DNA from: Apoda limacodes | Lineage: Eukaryota; Arthropoda; Insecta; Lepidoptera; Limacodidae | Reading direction: 5' to 3' | Assembly: GCA_946406115.1 (NCBI GenBank) | Contig: OX291557.1 | Location: 7,286,501 to 7,350,500, forward strand | Length of the DNA: 64,000 nt | In this document: piece by piece, positions 12,300 to 23,699 of the stretch | How positions within the stretch are numbered: the first letter of the stretch is position 1 | Layout: every line of letters starts with the position of its first letter | Position numbers and translations under genes: made by a program | Notes under the pieces: generated by a model | Told to the model about the DNA's origin: nothing | Seen by the model: the letters and a program-made list of their open reading frames with translations, nothing else | Database searches by the model: none

Positions 12300-14139
12300 T
12301 TGTTTATCGTGTGGAGTATTAACATTGAGTATTAAAATTACTTTAAAGATCCAGTGCCACTTAGCTTAGGTGTCTAGGATGTCTATCAAACACATTTAGT
12401 GTAGTTAGTAGGTAAGTGTTCTCATAAAATAGCTAAATTGTAAACACTGAACTCTATGTTCTATTGCAAACCATTGTAACTGCACTGTTCTACATTTTTT
12501 AAGGAGATACAAAATGCAAATGTTACTAAATTAAAAACATGTGTTGTACATGCATTACACTTTTATTTGACACTATTTTTTCTTTCAGACCTAATATCGA
12601 AAATTTTAGTATGCTTTGACTCCAATACCGGTATTCCAATATCGGTTATTTTGTACTTAATACTGGTAATCCGATATTAACAAAATCCGGTATCCATGCT
12701 GTAATCCGAACGCCCATAATATGTGGAGATATTGATTGTGAGCATTCCTCCTGCCTGTTCTTGCCTCTCAATATCTACTGCGATGGTAGGCTGTATAAAC
12801 GCTTATATAAATAAATGCTTGTGGTTCTACTATTGTTTATTCTGTGGCAATAGGTCATTTACTGCGACGCGTTTGAATCATAGTACCTACTTCGATTAAC
12901 CTTTGCACCTACGGCCGCGGGCGGTTAACCTTATTCTATCTTTGATGTTATAAATTGAATATCTTACCAACAGCCTGAGGCAATATTTTAGTCATGTTTA
13001 TATGTTTCCAAGTTATGGCAAAGATAATATTAACTATGGAAACGTTATTGTCTTCTTACTTGTAGCCATCTATTCATTACTCAGCCTCTAACATTAGCCA
13101 AGTTCAACAGCTAATCCATTGTATTTGCTCCTTTTAATAAACTCCAGAAACTAACCCTTTTACTTAATATTTTTATATACTTATATAAGTCTTATTTTTC
13201 AAGCTTTCAAAAGTTGATAGTCTCCTAAATCGCTACTTTTACTCCTAATTTTAATAAAGGACTTAGGAAGTAGGTATTTTAATTGATAATTAAAAGTATT
13301 ACAAAAAAAGGTCTCACTTCGTTTAATAAACTTATAAACGACTATATTCACGTTTTATTCAGATTATGACATAGTCGGTCATTAACATATATCTTGTTTT
13401 TCCACGTATTAACGACTAGAATGGAAAACATGCACTTAATTAATTTCCAATTCAAGTTGACTCATCAGGGGGTCGCTTTGTAAAGGAAAGCATCGTGCAT
13501 TAAATGCGCCACGCCACGCATAACCGGCAGTCAGCGCAAAAATCGCATTGACATAACTTACTTACAGAGTATGTACTTACCGACTCCAGCATGTAACATT
13601 ATACCGTAGCATCTCCTCCCGCTGTTGTGCCAGCTGTACAAGGAGTGCTGGAAAAAACTAGCCGGCAACGACGACGTACCTAGTCGCAAATAAAACTCTG
13701 GGTTAGGCAATAGGCATGTCAGTCCCTTGAATCTCCAAATTATAAAACCATGTAACTATTAAGTTGTTTATTTATATTTTCCACAAAAATACGCTATGAA
13801 AAATATAGAAACAAAATATTTTGCCAAAATACAAAAATAAAACATATTTAGGAAATATAATCTCGAACCATTTTTTTAATCCCGAAATTTTGTGATTGAA
13901 AAATTTACCATTTGAATGCCGAGATTAACCTAAAAACTATAGGTGTTTTCTTTGCTTATTGTTAGTATTATTTCACAATATTGAGATACAGTCAGGTAAG
14001 GTCGAATTATTTTTTGTTTTAATAGCACATTTTAAATCTTCTATATATAGGTATTATAGGTATAAAATCACTAAGTACATATGCGTAATTTATATGACCT
14101 TCGTCACCTGGACATCATGCAATATTATGTAAGTATTCT
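12300..14139. other. No gene; dispersed AT-rich DNA
   Basis: No coding segment was recognised. At 12600-12720 several partly palindromic TATCGG/CCGATA blocks cluster; a similar cluster occurs at 58065-58170. Confidence 0.5.
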
Positions 14140-14870
14140 TCAGGAAATCAAAGCGGGCGGCTGTCCTCGTAAGGGAAGATCTTTGAAAATATTGCAGCAG
14201 TTAGCCTAACTCCCATCTACCTCCATTCGTCATCGTTGTCAACAATTAAACATGTCTAGAAGCTCTTTGCAATGAGTTGTAACTAAAGATCTGCACATGT
14301 ACGCTAACAAGATTCAATTAACACAACATCTAAAGCTAGCAGACCATGCGCAGCGCCGCACATTTGTCAATTGGATACTGGAGCATCAAAAAGTTGATAG
14401 CGATGGATTTTGGAGTGGCGGAAAAAATATTGATCCGTATTTTTTGGAACACACAAACAGAAATGCAGTTACAGTGCAGTGCCCTTTGTTATCGCGAGAT
14501 TTTGACTTACTTTTTGTGGCCTACGGTAAATAAAATTGATGATGATGACATTTGGTATCAACAGGATGTTGCAACATGCCTTACTGCGGCTGAAATAATG
14601 CAGTTATGCTGACAAAATTTCCAAGACGAGTTATTTCGCGGCGAGGAGAAGTAAACTGGCTACCAAGATCATATGATCTGACAATTCTAGACTTTTTTCT
14701 TTGGAGTTTTCTAAAGGAAAAAGTGTATGCAAGTCATTCACGGACAATTCGTAAGCTCAAAACCGATTATTTTTATCGAGTTATTCAGGTGATTTAACCC
14801 TAAATATGTCAAGGGTAAACCTTTGCCATCAAAGCCAGGGGGACATTTGTCAGATATTGTTCTCCACATT
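14140..14870 (+). pseudogene. Mariner-like transposase pseudogene with internal deletion
   Basis: The parts run in order. First come an HTH-like region ending SRSSLQ and KDLHMYANKIQLTQHLKLADHAQRRTFVNWILEHQKVD. Then there is a jump to GFWSGG…IDPYFLEHTNRNAVTV. In other frames follow MWYQQD-type WYQQDVAT (catalytic Asp region), VISRRGEVNWLPRSYDLT (PPRSCDLTPLD box) and GGHLSDIV at the C-terminus. The stretch with the first catalytic Asp is missing between QKVDS and DGFW. Several frameshifts are present. This family differs from the mariner at 11300-12286. Confidence 0.75.
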
Positions 14871-15212
14871 TCCGTGTCCATATTTAAACTTGAAAATAAA
14901 ATATTCTCAAAATTTTTAAATTGAGTAATCAAAAATATACACGTTTTAATGTCTTTATATAGACACCGTCAATAGACACAGATCACAGTCAATAGAATAC
15001 TAACCTGCATTATAAACTAGATACCTAGGTTTTCTCAGCTAATTGAGTTATACAGCTAATTTATAATAAGTAGGTATCCTTCCTTCCTTCCTACTTCGAT
15101 GTGGAGACCAGATTTCGCATTATAGCATATCATTTCTCTATAGTCATGTGTAAATATAGTCAAGTGCTTATATTTAAGTTTGGCGAAGCGCCATATACAA
15201 GTTTTATCTTAA

Positions 15213-15433
15213 AGGGCGGGAGATTTGGTGTGCATCCTTCAGAATTTGCGCGTCATGTCCTGCTTATTTCTTCATAATTCGCTATGCATGAGCCTTCGCT
15301 GCACAATTCTTAACACGTTTCCGTTAAACACTGCTAAAACATATACATCAAAGCACACTAAATGAATTTAGAAAAATTAAACAGAAAAAAACACCACTCC
15401 TTCTTAAGATGCGCGCCAAAACTCTCTCAGGTA
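15213..15433. repeat. 220-bp dispersed repeat, copy 1
   Basis: Begins GGGCGGGAGATTTGGTGTG and ends near CGCGCCAAAACTC. It is very similar along its length to 19958-20177, in the same orientation. No coding capacity or terminal repeats; class unknown. Confidence 0.8.
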
Positions 15434-15942
15434 TAAATCAATGAAGTAATTTCTGCAAATCAAAACATATTTATCACAGACTAAAAACACTCAGTTCTTG
15501 GACTACAACCTACAGCTAGCAAAAAGAGTCACTATCTATTTATAAAATGACTGCAGATTAACTACGATAGAACATGCGGTGCGGTTGTATTTTACCCCCC
15601 GTCTCGCTACTTTCTATCACCACTGGTCTTTAGCAGACTGCTACATGGATAATACATGGGTTTACGCCTAATGTTCATTACTAATGGCTTTAAAGTTTAC
15701 ATTTATTATCATCTGAGCTGACAATAGACTGCTTTAAGTCCTCTAATAGACCACTAATAAGATTTATGACTTTAACAACTACTTAAAGAAACAATTACGC
15801 AGTGTCTATCATTTATGTACTTTTGTCAGAAGCCTATGTGAAACTAAATTGGCGTTTATTTATATATATCTGTGTAGTTCGATGACCTTTTCGCGTGTCT
15901 ATTGTTTTATATCACAAGTTGAAGTTCGTCATTCGTAGCTAA

Positions 15943-16080
15943 AATGGAGTTTACGCGAAAAGATTTTAGGGTGATGATTTTTTATGCTTTTTAAAGTTCA
16001 CTGACTCCGCAAGACTGCACTGCTGCTTTTGAAAGCGAAGCACCTCATTTGAGCACCGTAAGGCGTTAGTTAGTAGAATT
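15943..16080 (+). pseudogene. Mariner transposase N-terminal fragment
   Basis: MEFTRKDFRVMIFYAF, one stop, then TPQDCTAAFESEAPHLSTV match the N-terminal helix-turn-helix of a mariner transposase. The sequence stops after about 45 residues. The rest of the element is absent. Confidence 0.7.
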
Positions 16081-16116
16081 TTCTACCTTGTGAATACCCC
16101 CCCATAGGGTTTTGGT

Positions 16117-16860
16117 CGGGTATAGTTATGACTAAACTTTAAAGAAAACTAACTACTAAACATACCCGATTTGGGGTATCATAATCGGGTGTATTTAGAA
16201 GTTAACGTTTTGTTATTACTGACTACTAAACATACCCGATTTGCGTTGTCATAATCGGGTATATTTAGGAGTTAACGTTTTGTTATTACTTACTGCTAAA
16301 TATATCTGGACAGAGCGTCGACTGACTGATTCATCATTATGCTAAACTTCTATTTCTGGAAAATAACAATTTTAACAGTAGTTTTCTTTATAATGCTAGA
16401 AGAAAATAACAATAAAAACAGTTAATTTAAAATAGAGGTAGTTATTGCGATCATTAGTGTATTTAGAATAAATTGATTTTTCCAAATTAGACGGACGGCT
16501 GGATTGGATTCGATTTTGAACTTTCACCAGACCTTTCGACGAACGACGATTGACTGACGTAGGCTGAACCGGTATTTTTTGCGAACGTTTATTAAACATG
16601 AAAATTTTAAAAATAAACTGTTTAAAAATAGAAATAAACTGCTGTGATCAAATTTTGTGTTTATATTTTTTATGTAGCCTGTTAATTTTTGTATTGCCTT
16701 CATATTAAGAGGAGAAGGACTCTAACTGTATAATTTATTAAACCGTGTAAACTCTCAATTGAAATCAGTTTGTTAAAGAATTTGGTAGTAATGACTCCTG
16801 TCCGGGTATACTTTAGTACTGCATTAATTTATTAATTAGCTACTAACTATACCCGATTTC
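16117..16860. repeat. Inverted-repeat element with two 70-bp tandem units
   Basis: The left end has CGGGTATAGTTATGAC and the right end has CTACTAACTATACCCGATTT, roughly complementary. Inside, 16151-16220 and 16221-16290 are tandem 70-bp units (ACTACTAAACATACCCGATT…GTTATTACT) with only a few differences, and each contains an internal CCCGAT/ATCGGG pair. Probably a non-autonomous DNA element. Confidence 0.55.
16396..16599 (-). other. Unassigned 67-codon reading frame
   Basis: MFNKRSQKIPVQPTSVNRRS… is a basic, Ser/Arg-rich stretch followed by a hydrophobic end. It lies inside the inverted-repeat element at 16117-16860. I do not recognise it and it may be chance. Confidence 0.15.
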
Positions 16861-17087
16861 GGCCAAAGTTATTGTTAAGTTATTTATTTAAAATAGTGCT
16901 CCTAAATACCCGAGCGGGGTTGTCTTGCGGTACATCTTGCGGTGCGGTGGTCACTTGACAAATTCGATCTCCAAACTTTACCCGAGGCCGGCCAGCTCCA
17001 TGACGTCACCGACGTCCCCCACAAGGTACATTTAGAAAAGACACTTCTCTCCATGATGAAATTCTGAGAAAAATGTGAGTAATTGAA

Positions 17088-17254
17088 AACCGTCGTCCTA
17101 CTCAGGTGCGTGAAGAGTCGAGCTTCGTCTGTGTCATGGCTATGAGACCTGTAAATGCACGCATAGATATGAGTGTGGCCACTGTGATCTACGCGCACCC
17201 ATAATATCGACAGGTCTTTGTCTTCAAGGCTATGAAGGCGGCGAAAGCAGATAT
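17088..17254 (-). mobile_element. LINE endonuclease fragment, first part (interrupted)
   Basis: The minus strand encodes RRLHSLEDKDLSILWVRVDH and CIYRSHSHDTDEARLFTHLS, matching the endonuclease ORF at 39531-40061. The fragment is interrupted at 17254 by a DNA transposon and continues at 19604-19722. Confidence 0.8.
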
Positions 17255-17441
17255 GGGGCCGTCCATTAATCAAAAATCACAAAAAAAATATCACAAGATG
17301 GTATAGTAAGATACCACGTGTATTTATTTTTCGTCAAACGCGCGATTTCTTAACCGAAAGCGGCGTGTAGTGTGACCTTAACTCACTATTGCCAGGCAAC
17401 GAACGAAGTCCCCGCGCGCCGCGACGACTGCCGGGATCGGC

Positions 17442-17665
17442 TTGCCAGTCGCAAGTTATTCTGTTATTTTGGCGCCGAATACATGCGTTAACCATTACCT
17501 CGTATGTTTTGCATTAAAACAAAATATGCCTAAACTAGTTGATATGTATAAAGACCTGTTTGCAGAGTATAAGAAAGGAAAAATAAACCTAGTGTGGCTC
17601 AGAAAGAATTTAATGAGTTGTGGGCTAATGCAAAACAAAAACTATTTTTTTATTTATACGTTATA
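17442..17665 (+). pseudogene. Possible transposon ORF fragment
   Basis: From the ATG at 17526 the frame reads MPKLVDMYKDLFAEYKKGK. A one-base shift afterwards would continue PSVAQKEFNELWANAKQK, a plausible helical protein. It lies inside the nested transposon and probably belongs to it. Family not recognised. Confidence 0.3.
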
Positions 17666-18009
17666 AAAAAGTTATTTAATTAATTTCTTAGGTTTTTAAT
17701 AGCTAGTCGTTGGCGCACAGGAATATTATATTTCATTCCATTAGAAAATGCTAAAAAATATCACGTGATTTAATCCGATATTGCAGTCGTCCAGTGGCCT
17801 ATTCCAAAGCCTCAAGAGCATGATGGCAAGACGTTTGCTACAATTCTTCTGCGTCGGTCTCTTGGAATTACCCCAACGCATGAGGGCTTTAACAAATTGC
17901 TTTATTAGCCTGCAGAAGGATCATCAGCAACTTATGGAAAGGACGTGCGGTGTGGATTGTACTTCTGTACAAGGAAGAAAATCAAGGAACTTGTAAATTC
18001 ATGTCACAA

Positions 18010-19132
18010 GCAACCTTATCTGAGCAATAATAGTCTAGAGAGTTGCTATAGAGTCGAAGGCACTCTCTCTTTCCCTCGTCCAATACAAGCAGAAATCCCG
18101 CAAGGGTCCGTGCTCGCCCCTATCTTATACCTTCTGTACACAAACGATATCCCTAAAACGATAGGTACCCAATTAGTCCTCTTCGCGGACGATACCGCAG
18201 ACTCCAATCCGCAATCACCGCCCTAGGCGAATGGTTTCGGAAACGAAGGATCGAAGTGAATCCCGACAAAAGCTCTGCCTTTCTCTTGACCACTGGCCTC
18301 CCTCCGAGACCACCTTCCCACTCACTCTTCGACCGTGCCAAATATCACGGTGTGACCCTAGATAGGCGTTTGAACTTCCGCGATCACACCAAAATAGTTA
18401 GAGACCGAGCCGCTTTTGTCCTCGGCAAGTACAGTAAGTTGTCGCTTAGGAATAAGCTGACTCTTTACGTCACTTGCATCCGCCCCATACTAGCATATGC
18501 TAGCGTCGTCTATGCGTTATCTGAACGCAACCTCCATAAATTCCAGACCCTCCAAAATCGCTTCCTCAGAGCGGCCTCCGAAGCCTCCCGGTACGGCCGG
18601 AATGCGGACCTACATAGGGACCTCGAGCTCCACACGATTCCCCAATATCTTAAAAACCTGGCAGTCCGCTTTTTCGAGCGTACGCAAAATCACCCGAACC
18701 GATTAATTGTGCAGTCCACAACCTACCATCCCCCCGACACGGTCGAAAAACAATTGTTAGGCGGCCTTGGCACGTACTAACGGCCCTAGACGATGATCCG
18801 CTATCCGAATAGCGAGAATAGGCTCAACGACCTCTCCAAATAGGGCCTCCCCTCTAACACGACGCCGACGTCCCCAGGTTCGTCGGCGACCACACGGATA
18901 CACGAGGTATCAAAGACTACCGGGGAGCTTCTCGCCCCCACTCACTCGCAGTCGCAACAGCGTAACGGGGAACTCCCCTACTGGCGCTGATTCACCTTCA
19001 GGTTTGAGGCTCACGCTGGTCGAAGGGACGACCCCAAGAGCGACAACCCAAGCCGAGGCGCGAGGCCCGCCCTTGAGCGTTGGGCTCAAAAGATGCTACA
19101 TAGGCTGAGACTCCTTCAGAGAGAAAAAAAAA
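18010..19132 (+). mobile_element. 5'-truncated Jockey-clade LINE
   Basis: Contains the RT palm and thumb, a 3' UTR with CTCACGCTGGTCGAAGGGAC, and a terminal A-rich run (about 19124-19134). It lies inside the GGGGCCGTCC transposon, so it is at least the second insertion layer. The 3' UTR matches a minus-strand piece at 29757-29932. Confidence 0.85.
18030..18780 (+). pseudogene. Jockey reverse transcriptase, frameshifted fragment
   Basis: The first frame (to 18226) has YRVEGTLSFPRP, IPQGSVLAPILY and LFADDTA, the RT palm motifs including the catalytic Asp pair. After a frameshift/deletion near 18200 the second frame continues VNPDKSSAFLLTTGLPPRP, YHGVTLDRRLNFRDHT, the thumb (YVTCIRPILAYASVVY) and the C-terminal HPNRLI segment, ending at 18780. 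RNA-directed DNA polymerase of a non-LTR retrotransposon. It is inactive because the N-terminal half is missing and the frame is broken. Confidence 0.85.
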
Positions 19133-19338
19133 AGTCTAGAGATGCACAATGTTCGTACTTCACACATCCACACGCGACGATGAAACAGATTATCTGCGTA
19201 GTGTGCGTATATGATGACGCCGAGTGTCTTGATGAAACTGACGTTGATTTTCAACAAAGCACTGTGCCAACAACTGACTTGCAAGATTCTTATCCAGTTG
19301 TTAGTGTTGAAGAAAGTCTTGCTAATCCCTGGTCCTAG
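19133..19338 (+). pseudogene. C-terminal ORF piece of the nested transposon
   Basis: Acidic end YDDAECLDETDVDFQQSTVP…VSVEESLANPWS with a stop at 19338. It follows the Jockey poly-A and precedes the right inverted end, so it likely encodes the tail of the transposon's own protein. Family not recognised. Confidence 0.3.
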
Positions 19339-19603
19339 GACAATGTACATAAAACATGTTCATGTACTAGTAAAATATATATTTTCTCATGATTACACCA
19401 TTCCTTTAATAATATTTTTATGCCAGTCAAAAATAACCTGCAATCTTTCTGTCTAGACATTTTTATCATGGTCCTTAATTTTCTAGAATAAAGTTAGATT
19501 ATACTTTATGCCTGTGTGATTAAAAAATACACGTGATTTTGGGTGGGGGAGGGGGGGTTAAAAATGCTCAAAAAAAAACCTCACGTGATTAATGGACGGC
19601 CCC

Positions 19604-19722
19604 TATCCTCCCGAACGAACATTCATACACTGGCAAGACTCACAAAATTGTGCTTGAGTTCGTAGCCGGTATAATATAGGTATAATGTATCGGCCGGGCA
19701 GAATATCTGCATCTCCGTTAGA
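19604..19722 (-). mobile_element. LINE endonuclease fragment, second part
   Basis: Continuation of the minus-strand LINE fragment cut at 17254. It matches about 40027-40140 (TCACAAAATTGTGCT and GTATCGGCCGGGCAG). The first three bases are the TAT target duplication. Confidence 0.75.
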
Positions 19723-19957
19723 AAAAGAATCTATTATCAATCCTGGGATATTTTAAATATAATGCGATATTTTATGTTTTCCATATTGATCACAGAACGA
19801 TGTCAAAGCAAAATTGAATGACGCGAAAACAAATGTTTTTTTTTTTTAATATTATAATGGGCTCGCACGGTCTTAGCAGACCATTTATGCATTACATTAA
19901 CAGAGTCAAAGTCAATTATATCATATCGTATCGTGGCGCGGGCGTTACCGGGCGATT

Positions 19958-20177
19958 GGGCGGGAGATTTGGTGTGGATCCTCAGATATTGCGCGTCATG
20001 TCCTGCTTATTTATTCATAATTCACTATTCATGAGCCTTCGCTGCACAATTCTTAACACGCTTTCGTAAAACATTGCTAAAATATATACATCGAAAGTCA
20101 CTAAATGAATTTAGAAAAATTAAACAGAAAAAAACACCACTCTTTCTTAAGATTCGCGCCAAAACTCCTCAAAAATG
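19958..20177. repeat. 220-bp dispersed repeat, copy 2
   Basis: Same orientation as copy 1 at 15213-15433 and similar throughout, including GCGCGTCATGTCCTGCTTAT and GAAAAATTAAACAGAAAAAA. Confidence 0.8.
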
Positions 20178-20922
20178 AATTATTATATTCGAAACACAAA
20201 TAGACAAGCTTAAAATTGAAATAATTTGAATTTGGAATTCTTAACCAAACGCCGGCTTTTTGAGATCAAATTGGCCTGTTCTATAAAACATCAATTTCAT
20301 ATGCAAGGACCTAATATAAAAATCTTCTTACAGAAATATCACAATAATAAAAAAAATAATAACTGAATGGAAACAGACAACTAAGGGAGGTACGGTACCA
20401 AAACAACCCCAAGAGTTTCTATTTGAAATTTAAGTCAATCTACATATGATAAATTATATTCTAGAAATAACAAGAAAAACTTTCCGAAGAAAATGATTAG
20501 GCTCTACTAATTTGTAGAAGGTACCTTACAGTATTAAGTAATAAGTAACTAACAGTAAGTAATTCTTCAACCAGTCTTTGGTGTCTCGCAGCTGTATCTT
20601 TGATCGATATTAAAACATATAAAGCTCATTAAAAAACCATTACAATAATTAAATCTTAAAAAACTAATAGTAACAGATCACTAAGAGTATGAATCTGATT
20701 CTGTCTATAACAAATTCAATACCAGCCGTTCAAATTTATTTTAATAGCTATAGCACCACAGAACATTATAAGTCTGGAGTGTACCCCAGTAGAAATGCGA
20801 TGTAAAACGGCGAGCGTGCCACGATCTTGAGCAGACGCGCACTTCACTGCGAAACTCGCGAATCTGTCATTTAGTTGCTCGCGGACTACATCGCTGTGTG
20901 TTGCTGCGCAAAAATATTTAAA

Positions 20923-21002
20923 ATGCCTTCCTGTGCAGTAATTACTTGCAGAGCAAGAAGCCAGGTTTTAGATTTATAAAAGGGAGGAATATATTTTCAT
21001 TG
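20923..21002 (+). pseudogene. THAP-like zinc-finger exon fragment
   Basis: From ATG 20923 the frame reads MPSCAVITCRAR; after a +1 shift it continues KKPGFRFIKGRNIFSL up to a GTAAGA donor-like site at 21003. MPSCAV.TC followed by a Phe-rich strand is the usual start of a THAP domain (C2CH DNA-binding finger), found in host genes and in P-element-like transposases. No matching CxxH exon was found downstream. Probably a transposon-derived or dead copy. Confidence 0.4.
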
Positions 21003-21489
21003 GTAAGAATACATAATTATAAGCTTTTACATAATTATAAGAAAAATAACCTTAAAATCAACATTGACATTGATGAACAATATCTTAAAGCATCAAAATA
21101 CAAGCGATATACATTACTGTCAATGTTCCTCGGAGCCGCAACAGGGACCGTGTCTAGAAAGCAATGTATAAATGACGTGAGCAACAGAGTCGTATGATCG
21201 ATGTGTGTCTTTCTGGTAGTGATGTTCTACGATATTTTATTGCTTTTATTGACATTTTTCAGAGTGTCTAGTTCGAATCAGAACTTAATATTTTATAACA
21301 CTGATTTACGTACCTACTGCCAATTTCATACTGTTTTGCAAGGCCTGAGTTTTTGAAATTGCAAATTTTATTAACCACTCTACTGAATATGTGTAAACTT
21401 TTATTTTTACACTTATGCTGTATAAATAATATCAAAATTCTAAGTTTTAATACTTTTTAATGTCCGTAACGAATTGCATAAAAGTGCTG

Positions 21490-21790
21490 AAACAGAACCC
21501 TTATAATTTTGTCATGTCCGTCCGTTCGTATGTTAGTCTTTGCACCGATCCCGAAAAAAATGTAGTTAGGTATACTTTGTAAACTGGCCTACAGTTTTGT
21601 AGTCAACCTGAGAAGAAAAACAAACAGTTGTGTGAGGGGATCGTTGGATAGGTCTGCAAATTGGTAGTTTGTAAGTTACTTATAGCGAGTTATTTCCTTT
21701 CAAAACAAAATCGGTTTATAAGTTTCTTTGGATATTCGCATTCTCATTCTACGGAACCTTAACTCAATGCGTGTATATACGTGTAAGCCC
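21490..21790 (+). repeat. Degraded dispersed repeat (GAACCC / ACGGAACC ends)
   Basis: Begins CAGAACCCTTATAATTTTGT, has TGTCCGTCCGTTCG, and ends TCTACGGAACCTTAA. This layout resembles the GTTCCGTAC/ACGGAACCC repeats elsewhere in the window. Confidence 0.45.
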
Positions 21791-22379
21791 GCAACAAGCG
21801 GCCGCTATTTTTTAACCGACTACAAAAAACCAAGTTCATCAATTAGACCCGTATGTATGTAATATTGCAATAATTGCGTTATATTCACATTTTAGCCTAT
21901 GGAAGCCCACAAAGGCAAACATGTGTGCCAAATTTCATAAGTGTATTTATGTATGTAGACAACATATTTCTCAGAAACTTATAATCGGATTTTGATAATT
22001 ATTTTTTTGTCAAATAAGATATGGTCTGTTAGTGTGTACAAATCACTAGGAAAACACATTGTCGGTTTAACGCATTAGTTTAATGGTGCAATCCTAATGC
22101 GAAACTAGTTGTGTGCATGTTACCCAGTCGCCAATAGTAAGCCAATTTTATACCACTGATGAACAAATAAGCAGGTGGCTCGTCTGATTTGATGGATGCT
22201 TGCAACATCTACTGGGGGATATTGCTACTTGCGCATCAGCGACCCTTTAAAACTTTAATCACTCCTTTCTTTAAGGACCTGCTACTTCTTTACAATGAGT
22301 GACATCCCTGAACTGACAAAATATGTATGTTGTAAAAGAATCACAAAAAAAATAAAAACTTTTCACACTTAAAAAATTT

Positions 22380-22450
22380 CATCACAATCAGTTTACCCTT
22401 CACTTGACCCTGTCCGACTCGCACTTGACCCTTTTTTTCTCAGAAACGTC
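22380..22450 (+). repeat. Fragment of CTAGCTGACC-family repeat
   Basis: ATCAGTTTACCCTTCACTTG, GTCCGACTCGCACTTGACCC and the following TTTTTTTCTCAGAAAC match internal blocks of the repeats at 27684-28467 and 59024-59660. Confidence 0.6.
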
Positions 22451-22833
22451 ATTCAGTCAGTCATTCAGGGCAAAGCATGTTATATGTATAGATTGGTTGA
22501 TAAGGTTATATTTTATTATATGTAGTAAAAAAGTGGATTTCATAAAGTTTAATAATAAATTAATAATAAGTCCTTCAGGTACTCTTACCTTTATACGCCA
22601 AATTTATCGATATGGATTCATCGACAGAGCCTCTCCCTAGCACTTTTCAACCTGGCAACGCCTATTTGATCGTGATTGGTTAAGACGCTCGGCTCTTTCA
22701 AAATGGCGAATGTATTGCGGCGACAGCGGTTCCAGTACTGTTTGAGTAACATAGCACTTCTAATGACTTATAATGTTCTGTGTTTAGCACTGATTGAGAT
22801 CATGAGTTAAACATGCTAAGCGCGGCGTGTTTT

Positions 22834-22844
22834 ATGTGTGTGTT

Positions 22845-22940
<96 letters not shown>

Positions 22941-22960
22941 TGTGTGTGTGTGTGTGTGTG
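22834..22960. repeat. (TG)n microsatellite
   Basis: About 125 bp of almost pure TG dinucleotides with a few interruptions (TTTGTA near the start, one GAG near 22938). Confidence 0.97.
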
Positions 22961-23265
22961 AAACAATTTGCTCGCAGAAGTCGCAATGAGCGCCGACAAT
23001 TTTACGCGGAAAATTACCTCAAACTCTTTGAATTAGTCACGCGATTTTTCTTCTCGTTTCGAACCAAGCCGGATTTTTCGAATAGAACCCATAACATACG
23101 AGATCGAGAGCGAGGGTGCTATAAAATCGATTATGAATGAGTTTTAGTCCCAAGATATACACAATGCTTTTTACTTCGAATACGAGAAAATAAAATAAAT
23201 AGGTAAAAAACAAACGCTTTGTATATTTAATAAAAAATTAACAGTACCACTAATAAAAACAAATT

Positions 23266-23697
23266 TTGAATATTCAACTTAATCAGTGTTGTTTGTATTT
23301 GCAAAGTAGTAATATCTTTTTTTACTTGGTGATATTAGCAAATAAACTGTCTCTTTCATCTTCATTTACATTTGTATCACTAAATATTCACTATATATGT
23401 ACTAACATATCCATGATTTGTATTGCAGTAAAAACGTTAGAGATTTGCGCAGCTATACCAATATTTTTTTATTTATTTCTTGTTGACATAGACATTGACG
23501 CATATTCAACGATGGAGCCAAGGAACGCCAGGCAAGCAGTAGTTCGCTTTCAGTCTTACAAAAGTGAATTGAAAAAAAATGTTATTTTCTTTTTATATTC
23601 TTTTTTGAAGAAATTATTCGTAACAAAGCTAAATTCGATTATTGGCGGATTTCTACGGCTAGTCTTTGATTATAATTATACACAAAGTTTGCTTTAG
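23266..23697 (+). other. Unassigned 143-codon hydrophobic reading frame
   Basis: Open for 143 codons but starting from TTG, not ATG. It contains long hydrophobic segments (NIFFYLVILANKLSLSSSFT, CAAIPIFFYLFLV, VIFFLYSFLKKLF) and a short polar part (STMEPRNARQAVVRFQSY). It is not a recognised family, but the membrane-like character is similar to insect chemoreceptors. It could equally be chance in AT-rich DNA, where TTT/ATT-rich frames look hydrophobic. Confidence 0.2.
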
Positions 23698-23699
23698 CA

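Larger units (their letters stand above)
17255..19603 (+). mobile_element. Nested DNA transposon with GGGGCCGTCC inverted ends
   Basis: The left end is GGGGCCGTCCATTAATCA; the right end is its reverse complement. It is flanked by TAT on both sides (17252-17254, 19604-19606), a 3-bp target duplication. The target was a LINE whose uninterrupted version is visible at about 40020. The termini and 3-bp duplication are in the manner of the PIF/Harbinger-ISL2EU group, but this is an inference. It contains remnants of its own ORFs (MPKLVDMYKDLFAEYKKGK at about 17526; a C-terminal-looking piece at 19133-19338) and a Jockey LINE. Confidence 0.75.

Noticed and set aside
22940..23140. Frame starting MCVCVCV
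   Set aside because: Its start is the TG microsatellite; the remainder has no recognised domain.
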